Part shown: positions 1 to 8,869 of the stretch, one piece after another
Position numbering within the stretch: the stretch's first letter is position 1
Layout of the letters: each line of letters opens with the position of its first letter
Origin: Bradyrhizobium sp.
GTDB taxonomy: Bacteria; Pseudomonadota; Alphaproteobacteria; Rhizobiales; Xanthobacteraceae
Length of the DNA stretch: 64,000 bases
NCBI RefSeq assembly: GCF_027451485.1
Contig: NZ_DAIDJE010000089.1
Location: 1 to 64,000, forward strand
Direction: 5' to 3'
The notes under the pieces: model-generated
Told to the model about the DNA's origin: nothing
Database searches by the model: none
The model's input: only the letters and a program-made list of their open reading frames with translations
Position numbers and translations under genes: made by a program

Positions 1-492
1 CTTAAGGTTCGCGTGCAGGCGACGCCAACCGAGGACACCATGTTCCCGGCCTATGGCGCGCAGATCGTGCACATGCCATTCGGCAGCGTTTATACTTCGC
101 TCCAGACCGGCGTAGTGGATGTCGGCGAGAACGGCATCAACGTCTATCTCGCCAACAAGCATTACGAAGTCGCGCCGGTTCTGTCGCTGACCGAACACGA
201 GGCGAACAATAGCCTGCTCTGGGTCAGCGACAAACTCTGGAACAGTCTCACGCCCGAGCAGCAGGGCTGGGTACAGGCCGCCGCCGACGAGGTCAATCGC
301 ACGCAGCCGGCGAAAGCGTTCGCACTCGAGCACCAGTCGGCTGAAAAGCTGAAATCGATGGGCGTGAAGGTCGTGACCGATGTCGACAAGTCCGGCTTTA
401 CCGCCATCGCCGATCCGTATCTCGACACACTCGCCAAGAAACTCGGTCCGCATGCCGAGAAAATCAAGGACCTGATCCGCGCGGTCGATTGA
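1..492 (+). CDS. TRAP transporter DctP-type binding protein, C-terminal part (cut by window start)
   Basis: This is the last 163 residues of a periplasmic binding protein for a tripartite (TRAP) transporter, which captures a small carboxylate and hands it to the DctQ/DctM membrane pair. The frame is open from the first base, so the gene starts outside the window. It contains the DctP region around the ligand-binding Arg (KVRVQAT) and ends KDLIRAVD. It is roughly three-quarters identical by eye to the next gene, so the two are tandem paralogues. They differ in the pocket-proximal stretch: VVDVGENGINVY here, VVDFAENAVNVY next door. The ligand is unknown. Confidence 0.9.
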   Translation, partial: LKVRVQATPTEDTMFPAYGAQIVHMPFGSVYTSLQTGVVDVGENGINVYLANKHYEVAPVLSLTEHEANNSLLWVSDKLWNSLTPEQQGWVQAAADEVNRTQPAKAFALEHQSAEKLKSMGVKVVTDVDKSGFTAIADPYLDTLAKKLGPHAEKIKDLIRAVD

Positions 493-523
493 TATCGCGG
501 AACACCAAGGGGAGGAATAAGCG

Positions 524-1525
524 TTGCACCATCAAGGAAGAATATTGTGCCTCGTGATTTTTCTGACAGCCGCGCTGTTCGCCGGTTCGGCGCATGCGCA
601 GGAAGTCAGGCACTATCGCTTCGCCCACGACCAGCAGCTCAATTCCGGCTACAGCATCGCCTATGACATTTTCTCAGCCAGGCTGAAGGAGTTGAGCAAG
701 GGCACGATGCTGGTCGATCAGTATCCAGGCGCGCAGCTCGGCCAGGAGCCGCAAATCCTGCAACTAGTCCGCTCCGGTGACATCGATTTCGCCATCGTTT
801 CCTCGGCCAACACGTCGACGATCTCGCCGCAGGCCGGCGTGATGTCGTTACACTTCCTGTTCCGCAACGAGGATCATAACGTCAAGGCGCTCGGCGACCA
901 GAAGGTGTTCGAAGCCGTCCACGACATGGTCGACCAGACGGTGACGGGTATTCATGCGATCGGCCTCGGCACCCAGGGTTTTCGGCACATGTATGGCAAG
1001 CGGGAAGTGCGCAAGGTGGAAGACCTCAAGGGATTCAAAGTGCGTGTGCAGGCGACCGCGACCGAAGACACCATGTTCCCGGCTTATGGCGCGCAGACCG
1101 TGCATATGCCGTTCGGCAGCGTCTATACTTCGCTGCAAACCGGCGTGGTGGATTTCGCCGAGAATGCCGTCAATGTCTACCTGATCAATCGGCACTATGA
1201 AGTTGCACCCGTGCTGTCGATGACCGAGCACGAAGCCAATAACGCCATTCTATGGATCAGCGACAAGCTGTGGCAGAGCCTTAATGCTGAGCAGCGGGGC
1301 TGGGTGATGGCTGCGGCGCGCGACGTCAGCCTTCAGGAACCGAAACGGGCGTTTGACCTGGAGCGGGCGGCAGCCGCCAAGCTGCAAAAGATGGGCGTCA
1401 AGATCGTGACGGATGTCGACAAGACAGGTTTCCAGAAGATCGCCGATCCGTATCTCGACAAGCTGGCCAAGGATCTCGGCCCGCACGCCGAGAAGATCAA
1501 GGACCTGATCAGAGCGATCAACTAG
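524..1525 (+). CDS. TRAP transporter substrate-binding protein, DctP family
   Basis: This 333-residue periplasmic protein should bind the TRAP substrate. The start is TTG, supported by GGAGG eight bases upstream and by a signal peptide (hydrophobic residues 8-21, cleavage after AHA at about 25). The mature protein has the DctP fold, with the conserved ligand-salt-bridge Arg near residue 172 in KVRVQAT and the VVDFAEN segment near 205-212. It lies 31 bases after its paralogue and upstream of DctQ and DctM, so two binding proteins probably share one membrane unit. The substrate, likely a monocarboxylate or dicarboxylate, cannot be read from sequence. Confidence 0.93.
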   Translation: MHHQGRILCLVIFLTAALFAGSAHAQEVRHYRFAHDQQLNSGYSIAYDIFSARLKELSKGTMLVDQYPGAQLGQEPQILQLVRSGDIDFAIVSSANTSTISPQAGVMSLHFLFRNEDHNVKALGDQKVFEAVHDMVDQTVTGIHAIGLGTQGFRHMYGKREVRKVEDLKGFKVRVQATATEDTMFPAYGAQTVHMPFGSVYTSLQTGVVDFAENAVNVYLINRHYEVAPVLSMTEHEANNAILWISDKLWQSLNAEQRGWVMAAARDVSLQEPKRAFDLERAAAAKLQKMGVKIVTDVDKTGFQKIADPYLDKLAKDLGPHAEKIKDLIRAIN

Positions 1526-1533
1526 CGATCGCC

Positions 1534-1630
1534 ATTCCTCGTGCCCGGCCTTGTGCCAGGCATTCACATCTTTCCTTCGGCAGCGCCGAAGACGCGGATG
1601 GCCGGGTCAAGTCCGGCCATGACGGAGAAT
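1534..1630. repeat. Palindromic dispersed repeat between dctP and dctQ
   Basis: Two adjacent hairpins are visible: TTCGGC-agc-GCCGAA (1576-1590) and ATGGCCGG-gtcaagt-CCGGCCAT (1598-1620). Read through, the segment encodes MAGSSPAMT-like peptides, which I recall as frequent spurious translations in bradyrhizobial genomes. It creates a false 37-residue upstream extension of dctQ and is better treated as a non-coding intergenic repeat. Confidence 0.65.
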
Positions 1631-1651
1631 GGAGAGATCGAGGAGAGCCCC

Positions 1652-2233
1652 ATGGCTATATCCGACAGACTGGTCCTGCAGCGGCAGCATCATCTGAAAT
1701 GGCGCGCCCTCGACTGGCTCGAACTCGTGCTGATGATGATTTGCGGCGTGCTGTGCTTCGGCTTCTCGTTGTCCGTGACGTTCGACATCGTCACCCGCAC
1801 CATCGGCCATCCCTGGCTCTGGTTGCAGGAAGTCACGTCGACCTTGTTCATCTACGCGATCTTCATCGGGGCCGCGGCTGCGACCCGCCGTAACGACCAT
1901 CTCTATCTGGCCGCGATCTCGGAATCGCTGCACGGTACGCCGCGGACGATTGTCGAGGTCCTCGTTCGCCTGGTGGTGCTGGCGGTGGCGCTTTGCCTGA
2001 TCTGGTTCGGCTACATCAACTATCTCCGTGGATTCGGCAGTTTCCGCCTGCCGTCCGGCACGCCGATTGCCTCGCTTTACGCGGTGATCCCGCTTTCCGC
2101 GATCCTGATTGCACTGTTCACCATCGAACAGCTTGTCAACGGCATCCGTAATGGTTTCGACCATCCCGAGCCGGAAGAGGAGTTGATCATCCCGCCGGTT
2201 GAAATATCGCTGGACCAGGGGAGACGGCCGTGA
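1652..2233 (+). CDS. TRAP transporter small membrane subunit, DctQ family
   Basis: This 193-residue integral membrane protein is the small TRAP subunit that joins the binding protein to the DctM channel. Four hydrophobic helices are visible, and the family-typical WLWLQEVTSTLFIYAIF segment occurs around residues 48-70. I start at the ATG preceded by AGGAGAG. The frame is open further upstream, but that part lies in a palindromic repeat. The stop overlaps the GTG start of dctM by four bases, indicating translational coupling. The C-terminus is acidic and cytoplasmic-looking. Confidence 0.9.
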   Translation: MAISDRLVLQRQHHLKWRALDWLELVLMMICGVLCFGFSLSVTFDIVTRTIGHPWLWLQEVTSTLFIYAIFIGAAAATRRNDHLYLAAISESLHGTPRTIVEVLVRLVVLAVALCLIWFGYINYLRGFGSFRLPSGTPIASLYAVIPLSAILIALFTIEQLVNGIRNGFDHPEPEEELIIPPVEISLDQGRRP

Positions 2234-3573
2234 GCCCGCCGCTTGTGCTTGCGTTGATGTCGTTCTGTTTCCTGTTTTTCGGTTATCTCGGCGTGCCGGT
2301 GCCGTTCTCGTTGATGGCGGGCGTGTTCGTTGGTGCATTCCTGACCGACGTGTCGTTCGCCGCGATCGTTCAGAAGATTTTCGACGGCGTCGACTCGGAA
2401 GCGCTGTTGGCGATTCCGTTTTTCCTTCTGGTTGGCGAACTCATGAGTTCGGCCAATGTGGTGGTGCGGATCGCGAACCTGTCGCTGTCGCTGGTCGGCC
2501 ATATCAAAGGCGGCCTGTCGCAGGTCGTCGTCGTCTTCAGCATGTTCTTTTCTGAAATGTCGGGATCGACGACGGCCGATGTCGCGGTGATGAGCCGCGC
2601 GCTGGGGACGCCGATGCGGCGCGAGGGCTACAGTCCCGATTTCATCGCCGCGATCATCGCCGCCGCTTCCACCATCGCCGCCTTGGTGCCGCCCAGCATC
2701 ACTGCGGTGGTTTATGGCGCGGTCGGTAACGTTTCGATCGCGGGCCTGTTCATGGCCGGCGTCGTGCCGGGCCTGATGATCGGCTTCGGACTGATGATCT
2801 ATTGCTATTTGTTCGGTCCGGTCGGCGCACGCAAGCCGCGCGCCTCCTTCCGCCAGGTGGTGTTTGCGACGGGTGACGCCGCGCTGCCTCTGATGATTCC
2901 GGTGATCCTGCTCGGCGGCATTCTTACCGGCTGGTTCACGCCGACGGAAGCGGGTGTGGTTGCGGTGATCTGGATCATCGCGGTCGTGATCCCTGCGCTC
3001 AATCGCAAGCATATCCGGAAAATACCTTACGACTTCTGTCTGGCCGGACTGATCTTCTCCTTGCCGTTGATCACGATCGGCGCAGCCAATGCTTTCGGCT
3101 GGATGCTGGCCTACTTGCGCGGGGCGATCGTGATCGCGGATTGGATCACTTCGATCGCGGGCAACAATCCGCAATACATGATGCTGCTGCTCGTCGCGCT
3201 GTTCACCGTGGTCGGCGATTTCATCGAGCCGGTGCCGACCATCATCATCTTCATGCCGCTGGTGACGACCTTGACTCAGGCAGGTGACATCAATGGCGTC
3301 CACATGGGCGTGGTGCTGATTGCGACGCTGGCGTTCGGGATGATCACGCCGCCGTACGGGCTGGTGCTGCTGATGGCGTCGAAGTTCGTCGGCGTGCCGT
3401 TTTCCAAGGCGCTCCGCGCGGCGTTGCCGATCTATATTGTGTTCCTGCTGACGATCACCTTCACCATCTACTTCCCGAAGGTGGTGCTATGGCTGCCCAA
3501 GCACGTGATCCCGGAATCGGTCGGCTGCTTCAAGTCGCCCGCGGGAACCGGGTATATCTGCCCGAATGGTTGA
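2230..3573 (+). CDS. TRAP transporter large permease subunit, DctM family
   Basis: This 447-residue polytopic protein is the ion-coupled transport channel of the TRAP system. It is strongly hydrophobic throughout, with family-typical segments such as FFSEMSGSTTADVAVMSR (about 99-116), VPPSITAVVYGAVG (about 155-168) and GDFIEPVPTIIIFMPL (about 320-335). GTG start overlaps the dctQ stop. The length is normal apart from a roughly 25-residue polar tail after the last helix that contains two cysteines. It is the last gene of the TRAP operon and converges on the crotonase gene two bases away. Confidence 0.93.
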   Translation: MSPPLVLALMSFCFLFFGYLGVPVPFSLMAGVFVGAFLTDVSFAAIVQKIFDGVDSEALLAIPFFLLVGELMSSANVVVRIANLSLSLVGHIKGGLSQVVVVFSMFFSEMSGSTTADVAVMSRALGTPMRREGYSPDFIAAIIAAASTIAALVPPSITAVVYGAVGNVSIAGLFMAGVVPGLMIGFGLMIYCYLFGPVGARKPRASFRQVVFATGDAALPLMIPVILLGGILTGWFTPTEAGVVAVIWIIAVVIPALNRKHIRKIPYDFCLAGLIFSLPLITIGAANAFGWMLAYLRGAIVIADWITSIAGNNPQYMMLLLVALFTVVGDFIEPVPTIIIFMPLVTTLTQAGDINGVHMGVVLIATLAFGMITPPYGLVLLMASKFVGVPFSKALRAALPIYIVFLLTITFTIYFPKVVLWLPKHVIPESVGCFKSPAGTGYICPNG

Positions 3574-3575
3574 CG

Positions 3576-4370
3576 TCACTTGCCCTTTCGGGCGAATTTC
3601 TCGATCGCGGCGCGCGCCTCGTCGGTATGCATGCAGTCGATGATGGCGTCGCGCTCGGCGTCGAGCTGCTGTGCGATCGGGCTCAAGGGCGCCCGCTGGA
3701 TCAGCATCTTGGTGGCGGCGATCGCAGCCGGTGTATTTTGCGCGAGGCGGTGCGCGAGTTCGCGCGTCGCGGCCTTCAGCTCGGTCGCCGGCACCAGCTT
3801 GACGACCAGGCCCCATTGCATCGCCTGTGATGCGGAAAAGCTGTCTTCGGCAAGAAAGATCTGCAACGCCCGCCGCGGGCCGACCGCTGCGGTGACCCCG
3901 ACGGTTCCCCCGCCGTCGGGCGACACGCCGATCTTCGCGTAAGCCGGCATGAAACGGGCGTCTTCCGCGGCGATACAGAGATCGGCCATGAAGGCAAGCG
4001 AGAGGCCGGCGCCGGCCGCCGAGCCGTGCACGCTCGAAACCACGATCTTGGGCATGCGCTGCAGCGCCGTGATGAAGGCGTGGTAGTGTTGCAGCATTTC
4101 ACCGACGACGGGTGCGATGGTGTCCGAAGCCGCAGCAGCGCCGATCGTCTGGAGGTCGCCACCGGCGCAGAATGCGCGGCCCGCGCCTTCGATCAACAGC
4201 ACCTTGACCTCGTCCGATCCCTCGACCTCGGCGGCGATCTGTTCCAGCCTTTTTGCGATCGCAAGATCGATCGCGTTGAAGCTCGCGGGGCGGTTGAGGG
4301 TGATTGTCGCAATCGGGCCGTCGATCGCGAGCAGCGCCGGATCGGCGGTCTGGTCAGGGAGCGCAGCCAT
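3576..4370 (-). CDS. Enoyl-CoA hydratase/isomerase (crotonase), PaaG-like
   Basis: This 264-residue crotonase-fold enzyme acts on acyl-CoA thioesters. The two oxyanion-hole segments are AFCAGGDL (66-73) and HGSAAGAG (115-122). An Asp at 152 in SPDGGGT sits where PaaG-type isomerases carry their catalytic acid, whereas hydratases usually have Glu. An isomerase such as 1,2-epoxyphenylacetyl-CoA isomerase is therefore as likely as a hydratase. The start is the ATG preceded by GGAGG at seven bases; an in-frame ATG 33 bases upstream lacks such a site. It stands alone, between the TRAP operon and the P450 pair. A paa operon lies over 30 kb away, so a link to phenylacetate is only inferred. Confidence 0.85.
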   Translation of the reverse strand: MAALPDQTADPALLAIDGPIATITLNRPASFNAIDLAIAKRLEQIAAEVEGSDEVKVLLIEGAGRAFCAGGDLQTIGAAAASDTIAPVVGEMLQHYHAFITALQRMPKIVVSSVHGSAAGAGLSLAFMADLCIAAEDARFMPAYAKIGVSPDGGGTVGVTAAVGPRRALQIFLAEDSFSASQAMQWGLVVKLVPATELKAATRELAHRLAQNTPAAIAATKMLIQRAPLSPIAQQLDAERDAIIDCMHTDEARAAIEKFARKGK

Positions 4371-4491
4371 CGGGAAACCTCCGCATGAAGAGATCGGGCG
4401 CATTTAAATCGAAGCGAGAAGAGGTGACAATCCCGCATGAAGCCTGCAAGATGCCGCAAGACGCTGAGGTAAGGAACAGGGAGCAGGCGTC

Positions 4492-5694
4492 GTGGGCATT
4501 CAGGCAATGTTGAGCCGGCCGGTTTCGACGGCCGATCCCTTTTCGCGGGGCTTTCTCAGCGATCCCTATCCGCATCATGAGGCGCTGCGCGAAGCCGGTC
4601 CCGCAGTGTGGCTCGACCAATATGGCATCTGGGCGATGGCGCGGCACGAGCAGGTTCGCGATGCCCTGACCGACTGGCAGACCTATTGCTCGTCGGCGGG
4701 CGTGGGACTCAGCGATTTCCGAAAGGAACCGCCCTGGCGGCCACCGAGCATCATCCTCGAAGCCGATCCGCCGCTGCATACGCGCACTCGCGCGGTGCTG
4801 ACGCGCATCCTGTCGCCGATGGCGATCAAGGTGCTGCGCGAAAGGTTCGAGCAGGAGGCGGACCGCCTGGTTGCGACGCTCGCCGCGCGGCGCGAGTTCG
4901 ACGGCATCGCCGATCTGGCTGAAGCCTATCCACTGAAGGTATTCCCGGACGCGGTCGGGATTTCCGAAGACGGTCGCGAAAACCTGCTGCCTTACGGCAG
5001 TATGGTTTTCAATTCCTTCGGCCCGCGCAACGATCTGTTTCAGGAGGCCATGGCGAATGCGGGTCCGGTTCGCGAGTGGATCATGTCGAAATGCAGCCGC
5101 GCCGCGCTGGCGCCCGATGGACTCGGCATGCAGATCTTCCAAGCCGTCGATGCCGGAGAACTGTCCGAAGATGAAGCGGGCATGCTGGTGCGCTCGTTCC
5201 TGTCGGCGGGAATCGATACGACGGTCTACGGCCTCGGCAACGCGCTTTACTGCATGGCGCGCTACCCTGAGCAATGGCAAGTGCTCCGCCAGAATCCGAG
5301 CCTGATCCGTAACGCCTTCGAAGAGGTCTTGCGCTTCGAGGCTCCGGTTCAGACGTTCTTCCGCACCACCACGAAACCGGTCGAAGTCGGCGGCGTGCAG
5401 CTCGGCGAGGGGGAGAAGGTGCTGCTGTTTCTGGCGGCCGCCAACCGCGATCCGCGCCGGTGGGAACGGCCGGATGCATTCGACGTCAGCCGGCGCGCGG
5501 CCGGGCACATGACCTTTGGTACCGGCATTCACGGCTGCGTCGGCCAGGCCGTGGCCCGGCTGGAGACGGAGGCAGTGCTGGGCGCACTTGCAAAAAGCGT
5601 CAAATCGCTTGAATTGACTGCCCAACCGGTGCGCCGACTGAACAACACGTTGCGTGGCTTCGACACCCTTCCGCTTCGCCTTACGACTGTCTGA
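4492..5694 (+). CDS. Cytochrome P450 (class I, soluble)
   Basis: This 400-residue soluble P450 would hydroxylate an unknown organic substrate using electrons delivered by a ferredoxin. Diagnostic motifs are present: I-helix AGIDTT (239-244), K-helix ExxR (278-281, EVLR) and the heme loop FGTGIHGCVG with ligand Cys349. The GTG start has CAGGGAG upstream; an ATG five codons later is possible. A ferredoxin reductase gene begins four bases after the stop, so the two are co-transcribed. No ferredoxin gene is adjacent. No membrane anchor is seen, consistent with a bacterial class I system. Confidence 0.95.
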   Translation: MGIQAMLSRPVSTADPFSRGFLSDPYPHHEALREAGPAVWLDQYGIWAMARHEQVRDALTDWQTYCSSAGVGLSDFRKEPPWRPPSIILEADPPLHTRTRAVLTRILSPMAIKVLRERFEQEADRLVATLAARREFDGIADLAEAYPLKVFPDAVGISEDGRENLLPYGSMVFNSFGPRNDLFQEAMANAGPVREWIMSKCSRAALAPDGLGMQIFQAVDAGELSEDEAGMLVRSFLSAGIDTTVYGLGNALYCMARYPEQWQVLRQNPSLIRNAFEEVLRFEAPVQTFFRTTTKPVEVGGVQLGEGEKVLLFLAAANRDPRRWERPDAFDVSRRAAGHMTFGTGIHGCVGQAVARLETEAVLGALAKSVKSLELTAQPVRRLNNTLRGFDTLPLRLTTV

Positions 5695-5698
5695 CAGC

Positions 5699-6919
5699 AT
5701 GACCCAGAAATCCGTTATCATCGTCGGCGCCGGCCATGCCGGCTACCAGGTTGCCGCCTCGTTGCGCCAGCACGGCTTTGCCGAACGCATTTGCCTGATC
5801 AACGATGAGGCGCATCTGCCGTATCAACGGCCGCCGTTGTCCAAGGCCTATCTCAAGGGCGAGGGAAAACCCGATAGCCTGATGTTCCGGCCCGAAAAGT
5901 TCTATCACGACCAGAAGATCGAATTGATCGCGGACCGCGCTGCCTTCATTGATCGCGCGGCGCATCGCGTCGTCCTCGCTTCCGGCACGTTCCTTGATTA
6001 TGGCCACCTCGTGCTGGCGACCGGCGCGCGCAATCGCCTGCTCGATTTGCCCAACGCCACGCTTGCTGACGTTCGCTACCTGCGCATCCTCGACGAGAGC
6101 GAGGCGCTGCGGCAGCGGATCGGCATCGCGCGACACGTCGCGGTGATCGGTGCCGGCTTCATCGGTTTGGAATTTGCCGCGACCGCCCGGGCCAAGGGGC
6201 TCGAAGTCGATGTAATCGAGCTTGGGTCGCGGGTGATGGCGCGCGCCGTTACGGCGGAAATCTCGGACTTTTTCCAGGCACGGCACACCTCGGCGGGCAT
6301 TCGCATTCACCTCGGCGTGCAAGCGACCAGTATCGAGAGCGCCGGCGACAAGGTCGCCGGCCTCAGCCTCAGCGACGGGCGGCGCATTCCGGCCGATCTC
6401 ATCGTGGTCGGCGTCGGTGTGCTGCCCAACGTCGAGATCGCGGCCGAGGCCGGCCTGCCGGTCGCGTCGGGCATCATCGTCGACGCCCACCTTCTGACCG
6501 CCGATCCGAATATTTCGGCGATCGGTGACTGCGCGCTGTTCGAAAGCCCGCGTTTCGGCGGTTCGCTCCGCCTCGAGTCCGTGCAGAACGCCACCGATCA
6601 GGCGCGCTGCGTGGCGGCGCGGCTGACCGGCGATGACAAGGCTTACGACGGCCTGCCGTGGTTCTGGAGCGATCAGGGCGACGACAAGCTCCAGATCGCG
6701 GGCCTCACGACCGGGTACGATCAGGTCATCGTGCGCGGTGATCGTGAAGCGCGCTCGTTTTCGGCATTCTGCTACAAGCAGCGGCAACTGGTCGGCATTG
6801 AATCGGTCAACCGCGCCGCCGATCACGTGTTCGGCCGCAAGATCCTCGGCATGAACCGCTCGATCGAGCCAGAAAAGGCCGCCGACCCCGGCTTCGACCT
6901 GAAAGCAGCGCTTGCGTAG
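5699..6919 (+). CDS. FAD-dependent NAD(P)H:ferredoxin reductase (P450 partner)
   Basis: This 406-residue flavoprotein belongs to the putidaredoxin reductase/rubredoxin reductase family. It moves electrons from NAD(P)H to a [2Fe-2S] or [3Fe-4S] ferredoxin and on to P450. Residues 10-15 (GAGHAG) form the FAD site, a second dinucleotide motif (IGAGFIG) near 150 binds NAD(P)H, and ISAIGDCA near 272 is the C-terminal FAD motif. The ATG lies four bases after the P450 stop; a longer frame overlaps the P450 and is rejected. No ferredoxin is adjacent. The only P450-type ferredoxin in the window is near 46.5 kb. Confidence 0.92.
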   Translation: MTQKSVIIVGAGHAGYQVAASLRQHGFAERICLINDEAHLPYQRPPLSKAYLKGEGKPDSLMFRPEKFYHDQKIELIADRAAFIDRAAHRVVLASGTFLDYGHLVLATGARNRLLDLPNATLADVRYLRILDESEALRQRIGIARHVAVIGAGFIGLEFAATARAKGLEVDVIELGSRVMARAVTAEISDFFQARHTSAGIRIHLGVQATSIESAGDKVAGLSLSDGRRIPADLIVVGVGVLPNVEIAAEAGLPVASGIIVDAHLLTADPNISAIGDCALFESPRFGGSLRLESVQNATDQARCVAARLTGDDKAYDGLPWFWSDQGDDKLQIAGLTTGYDQVIVRGDREARSFSAFCYKQRQLVGIESVNRAADHVFGRKILGMNRSIEPEKAADPGFDLKAALA

Positions 6920-6928
6920 TTTGCTACT

Positions 6929-7822
6929 TCAAGCGCTGATCGCAAATTCCTTCTGCACGGTTTCGATATCAGCGACGCTCGGCAATCCGGCCTCGTTGCC
7001 GAGCCGCTGGATCTTGTGGGTTGAGGCGGCGCGCGCGAACTCGAAATGATCGCTCCAGCTTTTGTCCGGATGCGCGAGATAGGAATAGACGTAAGCGCCG
7101 TGGAACACGTCGCCGGCGCCGTTGGTATCGATCACGCGCTGGCGCGGGATCGGCAGCGCCGGCATGATGCGCGTCGTGCCGCTCTCGTCGTACCAGAACA
7201 GGCCTCGCTCGCCCATCGTCACCCCGCCGATGCGGCAGCCGCGGCCCTTGAGATAATCGAGCATCTCTTTCGGCGACAGGTTCATCTGTTCGCAAAGACG
7301 TTCGGCAACGATCGCGACATCGATGAACTCGAGGACTTCATGGGTGTTGGAGCGCAAGCCGCCGCCGTCGAGCGAGGTGAGAATGCCGGCCTCGCGGCAA
7401 TGCCTGGCGTAATGGATCGCGGCATCCGGTTGATGACCATCGATGTGCAGGGCGCGGCATCCCTTCAGATTCAAAAGCGGGAAAGGATGAATGTGCTCGT
7501 CATCGCGGCAGCGCACGATGGCACGCTTGCCGTCCTTGGGCATGATGAACGACAGCGAGGACGTGGCGACCTTGCGCGGATGGATCGAGATGCCGTACTT
7601 CGCGCACATGTCCTGGAACATCCGTCCCAGCCAGTCGTTGGCGACGGTCGCGATCAGGTCCGGCACGACCCCGAGCTTGGCGCAGCAGAACGCTGCCGTG
7701 ACGGCGTTGCCGCCAAACGAAACCGCATAGGCCGAAGCGACATGCTTCTCATCCCCGGTCGGCATGTGGTCGGTGATGAAGGTGACGTCGATATAGGTCT
7801 GTCCGATGAAGAGAGCCTGCAT
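6929..7822 (-). CDS. PfkB-family carbohydrate/nucleoside kinase
   Basis: This 297-residue ribokinase-fold kinase transfers the ATP gamma-phosphate to a sugar or nucleoside hydroxyl. The N-terminal FGGNAVTAA region (about 33-41) is the PfkB substrate-side motif. The C-terminal DTNGAGDVFHGAY (about 231-243) is PfkB signature 2, with the catalytic Asp in GAGD. I chose the ATG giving MQALFIGQTYIDV; the longer frame adds a basic N-terminal stretch not expected in the family. It converges on the reductase gene ten bases away and diverges from the TetR gene. The substrate is not predictable. It is the only sugar-kinase-like gene near the sugar-enzyme cluster at 12.5-18 kb. Confidence 0.88.
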   Translation of the reverse strand: MQALFIGQTYIDVTFITDHMPTGDEKHVASAYAVSFGGNAVTAAFCCAKLGVVPDLIATVANDWLGRMFQDMCAKYGISIHPRKVATSSLSFIMPKDGKRAIVRCRDDEHIHPFPLLNLKGCRALHIDGHQPDAAIHYARHCREAGILTSLDGGGLRSNTHEVLEFIDVAIVAERLCEQMNLSPKEMLDYLKGRGCRIGGVTMGERGLFWYDESGTTRIMPALPIPRQRVIDTNGAGDVFHGAYVYSYLAHPDKSWSDHFEFARAASTHKIQRLGNEAGLPSVADIETVQKEFAISA

Positions 7823-8040
7823 GCGTTGCCCGTCATGGGTTGAAGGGTGAGATCGGCCGGCGGCGTACACTAGCATCCGTCAGGCAGGGCGATCGCCGAA
7901 ATTATACGCAAAAACTGCCCTTCCGCCGTTGTCCCGAGGGCTCAGCTAACAATTGGGGTGTCTGCCGTCCAGTGCTTGTCTGCTCGCGAGGCCTGACCCA
8001 ACGACAGCGGTTGTTTTGGGTTCCGTGCCGCCCGTGCTAC

Positions 8041-8841
8041 ATGCGTGTTATTCGGCAATGGGCGGCCAGCCCTGGAAGAGCCTCGGGAAGAGCCTTAGGA
8101 AGCGCCTTGGCGAGATCGAAACGAAATCAGAAGTGGCAGCGTGACCCGGAAGGGATGCGGCTTCGCATTCTCGAGGCCGCGAAGGAAGAATTTGCCGCCC
8201 ACGGCCTCGCCGGGGCGCGGGTCGACCGTATCGCTGCCAAGGCCGGCGCCAACAAGCGCATGCTTTATTATCACGTCGGCAAGAAGGAAGAGCTTTACCT
8301 CACGGTGCTCGAAGGCGCCTACGAGAAGATCAGGGTCGAGGAGCGTGGGCTCGATCTCGAACAGCTCGATCCGCCGGAGGCGATCAGGCGGCTGATCGAG
8401 TTCACCTGGAATTATTTCCTCAGGAATCCCGAATTCCTGGCGCTGCTCAACACCGAGAATCTCGCCAAGGCGCGGCATCTCAAGCGCTCCGCCAAGGTGA
8501 AATCGATGCACTCGCCGTTCGTCGAGATGATCCGCACGGTGGTGCGCCGCGGGGTTGCGAGCGGCGACTTCGTCGTCGCGATCGATCCGGTGCAGCTTTA
8601 TATTTCCATCGCCGCATTGTGCTTCTTCTATCTGTCGAACAGCGCAACCTTGAGCGTGATCTTCGGCCGCGATCTGCTCAGCGAAGAGGCGAGGGATGAG
8701 CGCCTCGATCACATGGTGGCGCTGGTGCTGGCGGCGCTGACCGGGAAATCGCTTGCCGCCTTTGCGAAGAAAACGGCGCCGGCGCCTCGGGCCATCGTCC
8801 ATGCAGAGCCCACTCCCTCGCCGCTTGTCGGGGAGGGATAG
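8041..8841 (+). CDS. TetR-family transcriptional regulator
   Basis: This roughly 266-residue regulator has a TetR N-terminal helix-turn-helix: ILEAAKEEFAAHGLAGARVDRIA followed by AGANKRMLYYHVGKKEELY, the recognition-helix region. A C-terminal ligand-binding domain follows. The start is uncertain: ATG at 8041 has no good ribosome site, whereas TTG at 8107 has AGGAAG just upstream and would give a more usual length. The last residues (TPSPLVGEG) come from a palindromic repeat that has become coding. It diverges from the PfkB kinase and could control that gene or the reductase/P450 pair; no operator was identified. Confidence 0.85.
   Translation: MRVIRQWAASPGRASGRALGSALARSKRNQKWQRDPEGMRLRILEAAKEEFAAHGLAGARVDRIAAKAGANKRMLYYHVGKKEELYLTVLEGAYEKIRVEERGLDLEQLDPPEAIRRLIEFTWNYFLRNPEFLALLNTENLAKARHLKRSAKVKSMHSPFVEMIRTVVRRGVASGDFVVAIDPVQLYISIAALCFFYLSNSATLSVIFGRDLLSEEARDERLDHMVALVLAALTGKSLAAFAKKTAPAPRAIVHAEPTPSPLVGEG
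8814..8838. repeat. Hairpin repeat forming the 3' end of the TetR gene
   Basis: TCCCTCGCCG and CGGGGAGGGA pair at nine of ten positions around a five-base loop, directly before the TAG stop. The encoded PSPLVGEG tail is a common read-through of such palindromes in rhizobial genomes (from memory). It probably replaced the original stop region. Confidence 0.5.
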
Positions 8842-8869
8842 GGGGCAAGCGCCTCTCGACGCACCGCTG

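Noticed and set aside
1..492. First DctP as a pseudogene
   Set aside because: It is truncated only by the window boundary; the frame is open and the C-terminus is intact.
1541..1651. N-terminal extension of dctQ
   Set aside because: The extra residues come from a palindromic repeat; the ATG at 1652 has AGGAGAG upstream and gives normal family length.
2077..3303. Long minus-strand frame opposite dctM
   Set aside because: Product is His/Arg/Asp-rich with no domain; it is a GC-bias shadow of the well-supported dctM.
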